Assembly (NCBI RefSeq): GCF_001640025.1
Contig: NC_031674.1
Span: 4,216,001 to 4,280,000, forward strand
Source: Sugiyamaella lignohabitans
Taxonomy: Eukaryota; Ascomycota; Dipodascomycetes; Dipodascales; Trichomonascaceae
Length of the DNA: 64,000 nt
Direction of reading: 5' to 3'
Of the stretch, positions 11,023 to 19,031 are shown piece after piece. Numbering within the stretch: position 1 is the stretch's first letter; each line of letters starts with the position of its first letter. A model generated the notes under the pieces. The model ran no database searches. It worked only from the letters and a program-made list of their open reading frames with translations, and was not told the DNA's origin. The translations under genes and the position numbers were made by a program.

Positions 11023-12255
11023 TTATATCTCATTCCATAATCCGTAGCTACCCTTAGCAGTCTTCCAAAGTCGAATAGTTCCGTCCTCGGAGCCGGATGC
11101 TGCTAGAGAGCCGTCAGGAGAGTACCATACGGCATGAACTGGTCCATGATGACCCTTGGCGGTGTCAAGAAGTTTGCCAGAATCAAAGTCATGGAATCTG
11201 ACCCATGTATCTGACGTACAGCCAGTCGAAAGCGTTCTGCTTTCCCCGCTCTTTTCTTTTGAGATACTAGCTGCTGAAACGGTATACTCAAAATCAAGTT
11301 TCTTGACAAGCTCTCCAGTAGAATAGTGGTAGAACAGGACCGACTTTCCTGCAGGCACGATTATCCATTGACCATCGTGTTCTACTTGGCCAATTATATC
11401 GAAATCTAACGTTACTTTTGCGGTTGGATTGAGAAACTTTGAGTCTCTAGGCAACTCAGGTTCAGATGATGCAGGTATTATGATTGATGATGATGATGAT
11501 GATGATGATGATGAGCTGGATCCAGATACAACCCTTGCGTGATTCGACTCTAGAGGTACTGTTGATTTTAATAATGAGTGATCTAATGTTGGAACAGATG
11601 GTGCTTGTGTGAACTCTGGTTGAGACATAGCTGGTAGTGTTGAGTCTGTATCAGAAGATAGTTGCAAATTCAACTCTGAATCGGGAACGCTCCACCAAGT
11701 TATATCCCTATTAGTAACCGTAATAATAACTCCTCTACAAGGCCATAGCACGGTTCTGACGGGCTTTTCAATTTCCCATGCCTTTAGTACCCGTCGACTA
11801 GAAGTATCCCAAATGCGTACAATCTTTTCTTGTCCAGCAGTTACTATCAACAGCCTTGTATCAGTTGAATCATCTTTTATATCGACTGAATTATTTTTTC
11901 TGAAATCACAACTCCTCACTATATGTTCATGTGGGAAGACTCCTAGAGCATTACCTGTTTTAGTATCCCAGAGGATGACAGAAAAATCAGCGCTTGCGGT
12001 TATTGCGTGGGACCCATCTTCAGTTAATCTTGAACACCATATTGCGCCCTTATGGCCTATGAATGTTCCCAACCAATCACCAGTAACCCCATCTCTAAGC
12101 ATCGGGTTGCCATCCTTACAGGCTGATATTAATAAATAAGATGTTCCCTCTTCAGCACCGTCGATAGTGGCAGGTTTATCTAGAATTCCTGAGAAGGACA
12201 AATGTGTCACCGGTCGCGAGTGACCAGTACATGTCAAAGGAATTGCCCTTATCAT
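11023..12255 (-). CDS. STRAP/UNRIP-like WD40 repeat protein
   Basis: A 410-residue beta-propeller. The start (IRAIPLTCTGHSRPVTHLSF), followed by LISACKDGNPMLRDG and GDWLGTFIGHKGAIW, is diagnostic of the STRAP (UNRIP) group, related to eIF3i. The last blade (GHHGPVHAVWYSPDGSLAASGSEDGTIRLW) is also typical and is followed by YGLWNEI. In animals STRAP binds the SMN complex and TGF-beta receptors; a yeast role is not established here. A roughly 80-residue low-complexity, serine-rich insert (about 175-260) sits between blades and includes a run of serines from a GAT-type triplet repeat. Only 171 nt separates its stop from the protease start upstream. Confidence 0.85.
   Translation of the reverse strand: MIRAIPLTCTGHSRPVTHLSFSGILDKPATIDGAEEGTSYLLISACKDGNPMLRDGVTGDWLGTFIGHKGAIWCSRLTEDGSHAITASADFSVILWDTKTGNALGVFPHEHIVRSCDFRKNNSVDIKDDSTDTRLLIVTAGQEKIVRIWDTSSRRVLKAWEIEKPVRTVLWPCRGVIITVTNRDITWWSVPDSELNLQLSSDTDSTLPAMSQPEFTQAPSVPTLDHSLLKSTVPLESNHARVVSGSSSSSSSSSSSSIIIPASSEPELPRDSKFLNPTAKVTLDFDIIGQVEHDGQWIIVPAGKSVLFYHYSTGELVKKLDFEYTVSAASISKEKSGESRTLSTGCTSDTWVRFHDFDSGKLLDTAKGHHGPVHAVWYSPDGSLAASGSEDGTIRLWKTAKGSYGLWNEI
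11486..11513. repeat. Trinucleotide repeat (GAT/ATC) encoding polyserine
   Basis: About nine tandem triplets, read on the minus strand as serine codons inside the STRAP-like gene. Its triplet unit keeps the frame, so length change would alter only the serine linker. Confidence 0.85.
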
Positions 12256-12895
12256 AGTGATGAATTAAAATTCTACCGCCAGACTTTTGATGGTTGGAAG
12301 ATGTATATTTCGGGTCAAACAGCTGTTCTGCAGCTCAAACTCTATCTATATCCTATAAATTTCAATATGCTGATCCAAGCATGCCAGGGTTCAGCGACGT
12401 GTCGATGAAAGTTACTGCCTACTAAAGTGCACCGGGATGACGCCCAAACTCAAATACCCTCAGAACTTCAATACAATAAGCTTAGCAAATGTATAGATTG
12501 TAACTTTATTTTTAAGTATATTCTACTTAGAAGGGGACTCTTCAGTCATTCACAACGCCGCATGAGCCGCATTACAATATCAAAGTTAAAAAAAAGGGAA
12601 GATATGACATATGCGGATGCAGAGGTTCACCAACATTATAAACATTAAGCGAGTGTTCATGCCGTTAATTGCAATAATATAACTAACCGATAAATTACGC
12701 CTCAGTCTCTTATGGTTCGTGGTCACTGATTAATAGTACTTGAAGTGTAGTACATGGAAGTCAAAGTAATTGTGACTTTGAGTAGGTGATTCTAAGATAC
12801 GAGTCGTAAGCGACCTATCGTAAGAAGTGAAGCGTTTATTTCTAATATTAATCTTGGAAAAACAATAAACAATATATCAGCGATTTATATTCGAG
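12256..12895. other. Divergent promoter region, STRAP-like and CET1
   Basis: Two small open stretches (12202-12408 and 12427-12648) have no homology that I recognise, and the second lacks an ATG start. An ACTAAC at about 12678 has no convincing donor partner. No clear TATA box was chosen. Confidence 0.5.
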
Positions 12896-14626
12896 ATGGA
12901 TATTCGGAATCTAATTGCGCCAGATGAGGGCCGTAGCGACAGCATCACTAGTTCTACTACCAGCTCACCAGATATTAGTAGAAGACCTACCAAAGTAGCA
13001 GCACTTCTTAACGACAATATTGAGGGGTCGCCATTAGATGTGCTATCAACAGCTGCTGCTCAAGCGGCTTTTAGCACACGTCAAAACAGTGTATCTTCTA
13101 TTACAAACCCCGTTAATGTGAATAATTTGGTTCATGGAAGTACGCCGATTAGTCCAGTGGTATCAAACAGTTCGCGCTCAAGTATCAGTCAGTATCATAT
13201 CGATGAGGAGCAACGATTAGGTCACTATCAACAAACCCAGGACCACCTCAGACTGCAAGAGATTCAACAGACAACTTTACGTGACCAAGAAGATGTGCGT
13301 TTTCGAGAAGAACAGGAACAACATCGCCTCCGTGAACGACAGGGACAGCAAATCCTTCACGATCAACAACAAGAACTGAGAGAACAACAATACTCTAGTC
13401 ATCAACAGGAAGGACAGGAACAACAATACGAAGTGAATAGGCAACAACCATCTTTGCACCGGGGATCCCTTCCATCATATCATAGATCCTCAACTACCCA
13501 AAGTCCTACTCAGACCGTGAGTGAACCTAGTAGTCAAAATTCTAGTGTAAGCCATGGCCGACGGGCAGCTAATGGTGACTCAATCCCAAATTCTGTGGAT
13601 GTTTCGCCAAGAACTACACATAAGACGGTAAAACCGAAGAGATACTCAACTCCACCTATATGGGCACAGAAGTACCGTGCCGCCAACGTCCATACTCACA
13701 AAGGGCAATCGCATATGTCAAATGGAAATGGAGCTGCTGACTCTCGTTCGCATAGTATTGTCGGAAGTGAATCAGGGATGATCTCAGTATCTGGACTACC
13801 AATGAGTATGACTGGCCAGTTGCCATTTGAAGACCTCACTCGAAAAATAACTGAATGGGTTTATAGTCACCTTTTGCAATTAGGAGACGACCGTAAGTAC
13901 GTCGAAGTTGAATTCAAGCTAGGGACTGTACATGACAAGAGCACAGAACGTCGACTTGAGCTACCAATCGTGACTGAAACATTACTCCGCTCAGATTATG
14001 CTAAGGCACATACATTTTTCAAAGCGGAGATGTCTGATGAACAGTTCAACCGGGCCAATCAGTTATTAGATAAATTATCTGGAGTCATTAGTAGCTTTGA
14101 TGATAGGCCCTCTCGACGAAGAAATATGACCTCGCTATCGAAATTGCCGGACTCGAAAACAAGAGACGTGATATATTCAAGCAAGTCTAAGGCAGAAAAA
14201 ACGCGAATCACATATGATCAAGCTGATAATATCATTGCTTCAATTTCGAAACGGAGGATTAGTGATCTGGTAATATATTCACCAGGAGACTTGCTTGACT
14301 TCCGCGTATCAATTTCAGTTGAGACTCCTTTCGAAGAGCTGAATTCTCTGCAGAGGCAACGACCTGACACAATTCGCAACAAAAACCGACAGTCATTCAG
14401 TCAGGAAGGGGTTCAAGTTGATCTCACATCTGTAATTTATCATAACAAAGCTCAAAACAGCTCGAAGGAGTTGGAACTAGAACTTGAATCCGATAAGTTG
14501 CTCCTGTTTTTCAACTCGTTTCAAGACAAGTCAGACCCAAAGGCTATGGATAAATTTGAAGAACTAATTCGACTTGGTGTAGACAACACTCGAATTGTAG
14601 CTCGGAGGCTCAGTCGTGAGTCTTAG
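12896..14626 (+). CDS. CET1: mRNA 5'-triphosphatase, capping enzyme beta subunit
   Basis: Removes the gamma phosphate of nascent pre-mRNA, the first step of capping, in the nucleus. The catalytic triphosphate-tunnel fold occupies about residues 310-560 of 576. Its two metal-binding strands are visible: YVEVEFKLG near residue 340 and KELELELESDKL near 535. Between them lie TRITYDQ and DLLDFRVSISVET, also typical of fungal Cet1. The first 300 residues are low-complexity (Gln/Arg/Glu-rich about 95-190, Ser-rich elsewhere) and probably disordered; in Saccharomyces a segment just before the catalytic domain binds the guanylyltransferase. Start at the first in-frame ATG. Confidence 0.93.
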   Translation: MDIRNLIAPDEGRSDSITSSTTSSPDISRRPTKVAALLNDNIEGSPLDVLSTAAAQAAFSTRQNSVSSITNPVNVNNLVHGSTPISPVVSNSSRSSISQYHIDEEQRLGHYQQTQDHLRLQEIQQTTLRDQEDVRFREEQEQHRLRERQGQQILHDQQQELREQQYSSHQQEGQEQQYEVNRQQPSLHRGSLPSYHRSSTTQSPTQTVSEPSSQNSSVSHGRRAANGDSIPNSVDVSPRTTHKTVKPKRYSTPPIWAQKYRAANVHTHKGQSHMSNGNGAADSRSHSIVGSESGMISVSGLPMSMTGQLPFEDLTRKITEWVYSHLLQLGDDRKYVEVEFKLGTVHDKSTERRLELPIVTETLLRSDYAKAHTFFKAEMSDEQFNRANQLLDKLSGVISSFDDRPSRRRNMTSLSKLPDSKTRDVIYSSKSKAEKTRITYDQADNIIASISKRRISDLVIYSPGDLLDFRVSISVETPFEELNSLQRQRPDTIRNKNRQSFSQEGVQVDLTSVIYHNKAQNSSKELELELESDKLLLFFNSFQDKSDPKAMDKFEELIRLGVDNTRIVARRLSRES

Positions 14627-14777
14627 ATATGTATTTATAATTGAATTTTTATTGTAATATTCTACTCTGTCTCGTTTTGGGCAAGTTTCTAGGAACTGTG
14701 TTTCATTGGCTCTTTTCAGCTTTGAGCCGTTGGACTTCGACAAAGTCATTAAAATCCTATGTTACTTATCTAGTTAT

Positions 14778-16595
14778 TTAATTTTTCCCAACGTCAGCAA
14801 AACCCTTGAGCAAAGCGGCAAGACCAATGGCACCAGGGTCGGGAAGACCATTTTCAGAGTCGAACTTTTTCAGTTCCTCGCGGGAAACATAAGAAGCACG
14901 ACCAAACTTTGCCTCTAATTGGCGAGTTTTATTTGCACCGTCCACTGCAGCCTGAACTGCCTGAGCGAAGGTTTTCGATTGATCTCCAAGAGCATGTACA
15001 AAAGGATCCAAAGCATCAATAAGAGTACGTCCACCAACACGAGCCTTGGTGTAGACATATAACCTCTCCAAGGCATGTTTAGAGGCAAATGCAAGTGTTG
15101 GTCTGTCTAAGACTTCACTATTAGAAAGAGCTACACCTTGTGCAAGAGCAGAGAGAAAAATAGAATAAAGCCCCCCTGATGTGCCACCCATCGAGTCTTC
15201 GACAATATCAGAGATATCAGTAAGGGCATTAATACCATCGTCAAGTCTAATATCATTCCCTTTGATGGCTGCAAGAATAGCATTGCCGCCAGCCGCCAAA
15301 GTCTCACCACAATCCCCATCACCAGCAACTGTATCATATTCAGTTATTGCAGGTTCTTCTTTGAGAACTTGCTTAATACCGGAAGTAAGATACTCGGCAA
15401 ATAAATCTGGGTCTGCTGATACAGAGGACGATTTCGTATGCCTGTGCTTGTTAGTCTCGGTCTCCTCGGGAGACGGAACTTCGAGGTTTGTAACATTGAA
15501 CGACTTCCATTCATCAGACACGGCAACTTGATTCCATCCACTAGCTTTGGCCGGTTGGTCAAAAAGATTCAAGATATTCGCAGAACTGATATCTTTCTGA
15601 GCTCGGGAAGCGTTTAAAAGTGTAAGACTGAATCCTGGACCATTCATAGCAGTTATGTAGGCGCCAACAGCTATTCTTTTTGGTACAATGTTGTACTTCT
15701 TTTTCAACTGTTGAAGAGTGACATCAGCGATATAAAGTATCTCAAGATTAGAAATACTGCCAAGATTGTTGACCATCAGCACTAAATCATCACTGGCAGA
15801 AATTCCGACAAAGGATCTCTCCTTGTCGTTTTGGTCTACGAGAAGAGGCAAAAGGCTCTCGCATACAAGTTTTTCCACGCTTGGAATAGGGGATTGCTTA
15901 TGCATTCCTGGTTCGTTGTGAATTCCCATACCGATTTCAATCTCATTAGAATTCAAGTTTGTTTCAAAATGGCGACCTGGAACACTACAGTGGTCTAGTG
16001 AAGCGGCAATAGTAACAGTGTTCGCAATGACGGATCGAGCAATTTTTGCCACCTCATCCAGCTCTAATCCTTCTTGAGAAGCAGCGCCAGCAATTTTGTG
16101 GACGAGAACAGTTCCAGCCAGGCCTCTTCTGCCAACTAAACCACCCTGGGTTCGACCAACAGAGACATCATCAGCTACGACTACTAGCTCGACCTTAGAT
16201 CCTCTAGCTTTGGCTCTTTCGGCGACCAAGCCAAAATGAAGAACATCACCAGTATAGTTCTTGACAATGATCAATGAACCCTTGTTGCCTTTGCCATTGT
16301 TATCTTCCACGGCCTTTAAACCCGCAGAGATTTGTTTGGTAGAGGGAGAAGCAAAGATATGTCCGGCTACTGCAGCGTCCAGTAAGCCAGTACCTACAAA
16401 ACCCGCATGAGTAGGCTCATGACCACTACCACCACCAGAGATCAGACTCACCTTGGGCGTTTCACTAGTTCTGTAAACGACTCTCTCCGAGGGAATAAGT
16501 TTCAACCATGGGGAACTCTGCACCAAAGCTCGTAAGGCTGGAAGGACAATATCATTACCGGCACCTGATGGATAGTCGAATTGTTTGGTGGACAT
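14778..16595 (-). CDS. DAK1: Dihydroxyacetone kinase (DhaK-DhaL fusion)
   Basis: Phosphorylates dihydroxyacetone with ATP in glycerol and DHA detoxification. The 605-residue protein shows the DhaK domain (about 1-340) with GGGSGHEPTHAGFVG and the substrate-binding histidine His226 in GMGIHNEPG. A linker follows, then the DhaL ATP domain (about 400-600) with TVAGDGDCG and SMGGTSGGLYS. This is the single-chain eukaryotic arrangement. The C-terminus (DVGKN) carries no peroxisomal signal. The sequence just before the ATG looks like an intron end (ACTAAC, then ACAG abutting the ATG), so a 5'-leader intron at 16596-16713 is likely. A TATA box lies at 16780-16791. Whether it matches Saccharomyces DAK1 or DAK2 cannot be decided. 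Confidence 0.94.
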   Translation of the reverse strand: MSTKQFDYPSGAGNDIVLPALRALVQSSPWLKLIPSERVVYRTSETPKVSLISGGGSGHEPTHAGFVGTGLLDAAVAGHIFASPSTKQISAGLKAVEDNNGKGNKGSLIIVKNYTGDVLHFGLVAERAKARGSKVELVVVADDVSVGRTQGGLVGRRGLAGTVLVHKIAGAASQEGLELDEVAKIARSVIANTVTIAASLDHCSVPGRHFETNLNSNEIEIGMGIHNEPGMHKQSPIPSVEKLVCESLLPLLVDQNDKERSFVGISASDDLVLMVNNLGSISNLEILYIADVTLQQLKKKYNIVPKRIAVGAYITAMNGPGFSLTLLNASRAQKDISSANILNLFDQPAKASGWNQVAVSDEWKSFNVTNLEVPSPEETETNKHRHTKSSSVSADPDLFAEYLTSGIKQVLKEEPAITEYDTVAGDGDCGETLAAGGNAILAAIKGNDIRLDDGINALTDISDIVEDSMGGTSGGLYSIFLSALAQGVALSNSEVLDRPTLAFASKHALERLYVYTKARVGGRTLIDALDPFVHALGDQSKTFAQAVQAAVDGANKTRQLEAKFGRASYVSREELKKFDSENGLPDPGAIGLAALLKGFADVGKN

Positions 16596-16713
16596 CTGTA
16601 CTTTCCGTTAGTTACCTTTATTCGAAAGAATCTGAATTTATCTCAACATAACATATCAGTTAACATTGAAAGACCAATTTAAACACACACCTTGCAAAGA
16701 TATAAGAACGTAC
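16596..16713 (-). other. Candidate 5'-UTR intron of dihydroxyacetone kinase
   Basis: On the minus strand, donor GTACGT at 16713 (also used in TOM7 and YRA1) is followed by branch ACTAAC and AG ending directly before the ATG at 16595; 118 nt. No ATG lies between the TATA box and the donor, so removal would shorten only the leader. Confidence 0.5.
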
Positions 16714-16779
16714 AAATGAACTTATTAAATATCTCGAGAAATTATATTCTTCGAGAGGAAGTACCCACCGGGGAGGCGC

Positions 16780-16791
16780 TATTTATATAGT
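16780..16791 (-). promoter_or_regulatory. TATA box of dihydroxyacetone kinase gene
   Basis: Minus-strand CTATATAAATAG lies about 185 nt before the ATG, or about 67 nt before the proposed leader-intron donor, which fits a start site in between. Confidence 0.5.
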
Positions 16792-16869
16792 TAGAGAAAT
16801 ATCATCCGACTAAACAAGTTTCGTATATAGTGTGGGGAAGATCATCTCAAATTGTTCCGGTTATGGCTA

Positions 16870-16889
16870 CCCCCACCGCCCCCCACCGC
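16870..16889. promoter_or_regulatory. Tandem CCCCACCG element (Mig1/Adr1-like zinc-finger site)
   Basis: CCCCACCG occurs twice, 10 nt apart, between the divergent genes. The GC-box resembles Mig1-type sites (CCCCRC), which would fit carbon-source control of dihydroxyacetone kinase. Motif-based inference only. Confidence 0.35.
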
Positions 16890-17252
16890 TAACGGCCCCG
16901 CGAAATTATCAGCTGCCAGCCGCTATATACCGTAAAATGCCGGTGTTTCAACTGGTCGAAGAATAAATGAATGCAGGAGTATCCAATTATTTGAATGTAT
17001 AGCTTGTTTTCCATAGTCTTGGTGTAAGCTTCCTATTCATTTCAAAGACAACAATTCGTAAGCAAAGGTTTGGATTTCAAAAGGAGCATTTGTGCGGGGG
17101 TCTGGCGGGGGTTGATTTTCTCAAAGTTGCGTTTACAAGACGGATATCGCTGTAACCGGTATAGAGTTTGGACGGCTGAGAAGCGACTTTGGAAGTGAAA
17201 AACTATCTTGGCATTTGTGAAGAGATCCAAACTCATAAGAGAACTATTCGCA

Positions 17253-17620
17253 ATGGCTTTTGTAACTTTATCAGAAGAGACTAGAGTACGTAAGATTGAA
17301 CTGAATTGGTGCATTTATTATGAGTCCTATTTGAAGATGACTTGTGGAAAGTGGGTGGAGCTAGATGACCGTGGTTTTGGCTTGATAGTCTTCCGCATGC
17401 TAACAAACTTCTAGGAGCGTATCACCAAGGTCATCGACATTAGTCGTGTTGCCATTCACTATGGCTGGATTCCTTTTATTGTCTATCTTGGATTCATGCA
17501 AAGCGTGCCTCGTCCCAGTTTGATTAAGTAAGTAAACCACTAAAGCTCAAATGTGATGCAAGAACTGCAAGAGCAAATGGCTAACTTTGAAGACTTCTCT
17601 CTCCTCTTCCCACTCCCTGA
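17253..17620 (+). CDS. TOM7: TOM complex subunit Tom7, three exons
   Basis: A 57-residue tail-anchored subunit of the mitochondrial outer-membrane import complex, which tunes TOM assembly. It is invisible as one ORF. Exons: 17253-17285 ([11 protein letters not shown]), 17415-17527 and 17593-17620 (ending LLSPLPTP). The joined protein shows LSEETRERITKV, the hallmark [15 protein letters not shown] membrane segment, PRPSL and LLSPLP, aligning end to end with Saccharomyces Tom7 (LSDESKERISK, AHYGWIPFVLYLG, LLSPLP). Intron 1 (129 nt) uses GTACGT and GCTAAC; intron 2 (65 nt) uses GTAAGT and GCTAAC. The second donor overlaps an in-frame TAA, so unspliced RNA would end after SLIK and lose the conserved tail. 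Confidence 0.93.
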
Positions 17621-18006
17621 ACGCATACTGAGATGCGGTTCAGACGACCCAAGAACAATCTTGTCAACTTAGCTTTAAATAGTTGTAGATTAAGGTGCTG
17701 ATTTTTCACTTGTTTGTAATGTTTTTTTATGTACATAAATGATATTGAAATTATATAAGAGCGAGTAAGAGATACGGTATGGTTTGTAGCGCAGGGCTGA
17801 TTTATTTATCATATCAGTTTTCAATGTTCTTCTTAGTTTAAGTTGTTGACTGATTGTTTTCGTCAATTCTCTTTCTAAACTCATGTTCCCAACTTATATG
17901 CATAGACTGCAATTCAAATCCTCTAAAGAATTGCATCTCTGCAAACAACTTTCTACACAACGGCCAAATCCCGGATTTTGGAGCGAATAGAATCGCATGT
18001 CGTACT
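17621..18006. other. Intergenic: TOM7 3' flank and FLX1 promoter
   Basis: The FLX1 frame is open upstream to a TTG at 17854 but has no ATG before 18007, so the extension is not counted. No other element was recognised. Confidence 0.55.
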
Positions 18007-18922
18007 ATGTCTTTATACAACCCGACATTACGGGAGGTCGTGGCTGGCCTCTCAGCAGGCGGGGTCACCACACTAATAATGCACCCACTGGATCTGATGA
18101 AAATACGTCTTCAACGTAAGTTTATCTCACCATCAGTCAGAGCTTTCAGCCGATAGCACTTACTAACCAGTTATAGTCGATAGAAAAGACCACGGGATCG
18201 GTACACTGCCGAAACTACTAAAGAATATTGTGATTTCGCCTGATCAAAAAATCAAAATATCAGAAATATATCGAGGACTCGGTGTAAATTTGATGGGAAA
18301 CACCTTATCCTGGAGTGTATACTTTGTATTATATCAGAAATTTGTGAGCTTATCAGTAGATCCATCTCCTCAGACATATCTTTACAGTTCATTATTTGCT
18401 GGAACTACTACAAGCTTCTTTACAAATCCGATATGGGTTCTAAAAACTAGGATGTTGTCAACATCTGCAACGTATCCTGGCGCATATTCATCTATGTATC
18501 AAGGGCTAAAGCAAATTCTTCGAATGGAAGGGATCAGGGGGTTATGGAGAGGCTTTACGCCAAGTTTATTTGGTGTTGGGCAGACAGCCATACAGTTTTC
18601 TTTATATGACAGTTTCAAGTCCAGCAGACTAAAAAGCCGCGATACAAACATGCTGCCTACCTCAGAGTATATAATGTTATCAGCTGGATCCAAGCTGATT
18701 TCTGCGTGTGCATTATATCCTTACCAGGTAGTTCGATCAAGGTTGCAGACTTACCAAACCAATGAAGCGTATAAATCGTCGTGGGACGTTATTGTTAAAG
18801 TCTATATGAACGAGGGGCTCAAAGGAATGTACAAAGGGCTGACAGCCAATCTTCTTCGAGTGGTACCATCTACGTGCACCACACTGGTGGTCTACGAATC
18901 TGTTAAAAACTACCTTGAATAA
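18007..18922 (+). CDS. FLX1: Mitochondrial carrier, FAD transporter type, two exons
   Basis: A 284-residue inner-membrane carrier with six helices in three repeats. The signature of each repeat is visible: HPLDLMKIR, NPIWVLKTR and YPYQVVRSR. EVVAGLSAGGVTTLI at the start, IYRGLGVNLMGNTLSWSVYF, and GLYKGL/VPSTC-like endings match Flx1, which moves FAD or flavin cofactors. Exon 1 is 18007-18115 and exon 2 is 18177-18922. The 61-nt intron (GTAAGT, ACTAAC) has two in-frame acceptors, CAG at 18170 and TATAG at 18176; the second matches the branch distance in other introns and is used here. Two CTG codons encode invariant leucines of HPLDL, showing the standard code. Folate-type carriers are the main alternative. 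Confidence 0.9.
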
Positions 18923-19031
18923 ATGGACAGTTGCAAGTTGGAACTCTCATTTCAACAAGAACAGATTTACTGGTAAAACAATAACAGTAGAGGCATATTT
19001 ATTTAAAGTTACTGAAAACATAAATTAATGG

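Larger units (their letters stand above)
16596..17252. other. Divergent promoter region, dihydroxyacetone kinase and TOM7
   Basis: Holds the candidate leader intron, a TATA box for the kinase at 16780-16791 (minus strand) and a C-rich duplicated element at 16871-16889. The TOM7 side has TATATA near 16925, too far upstream to assign. Confidence 0.6.

Noticed and set aside
10755..11033. 92-codon minus-strand ORF
   Set aside because: It overlaps exon 1 of the protease in a different frame and resembles no protein.
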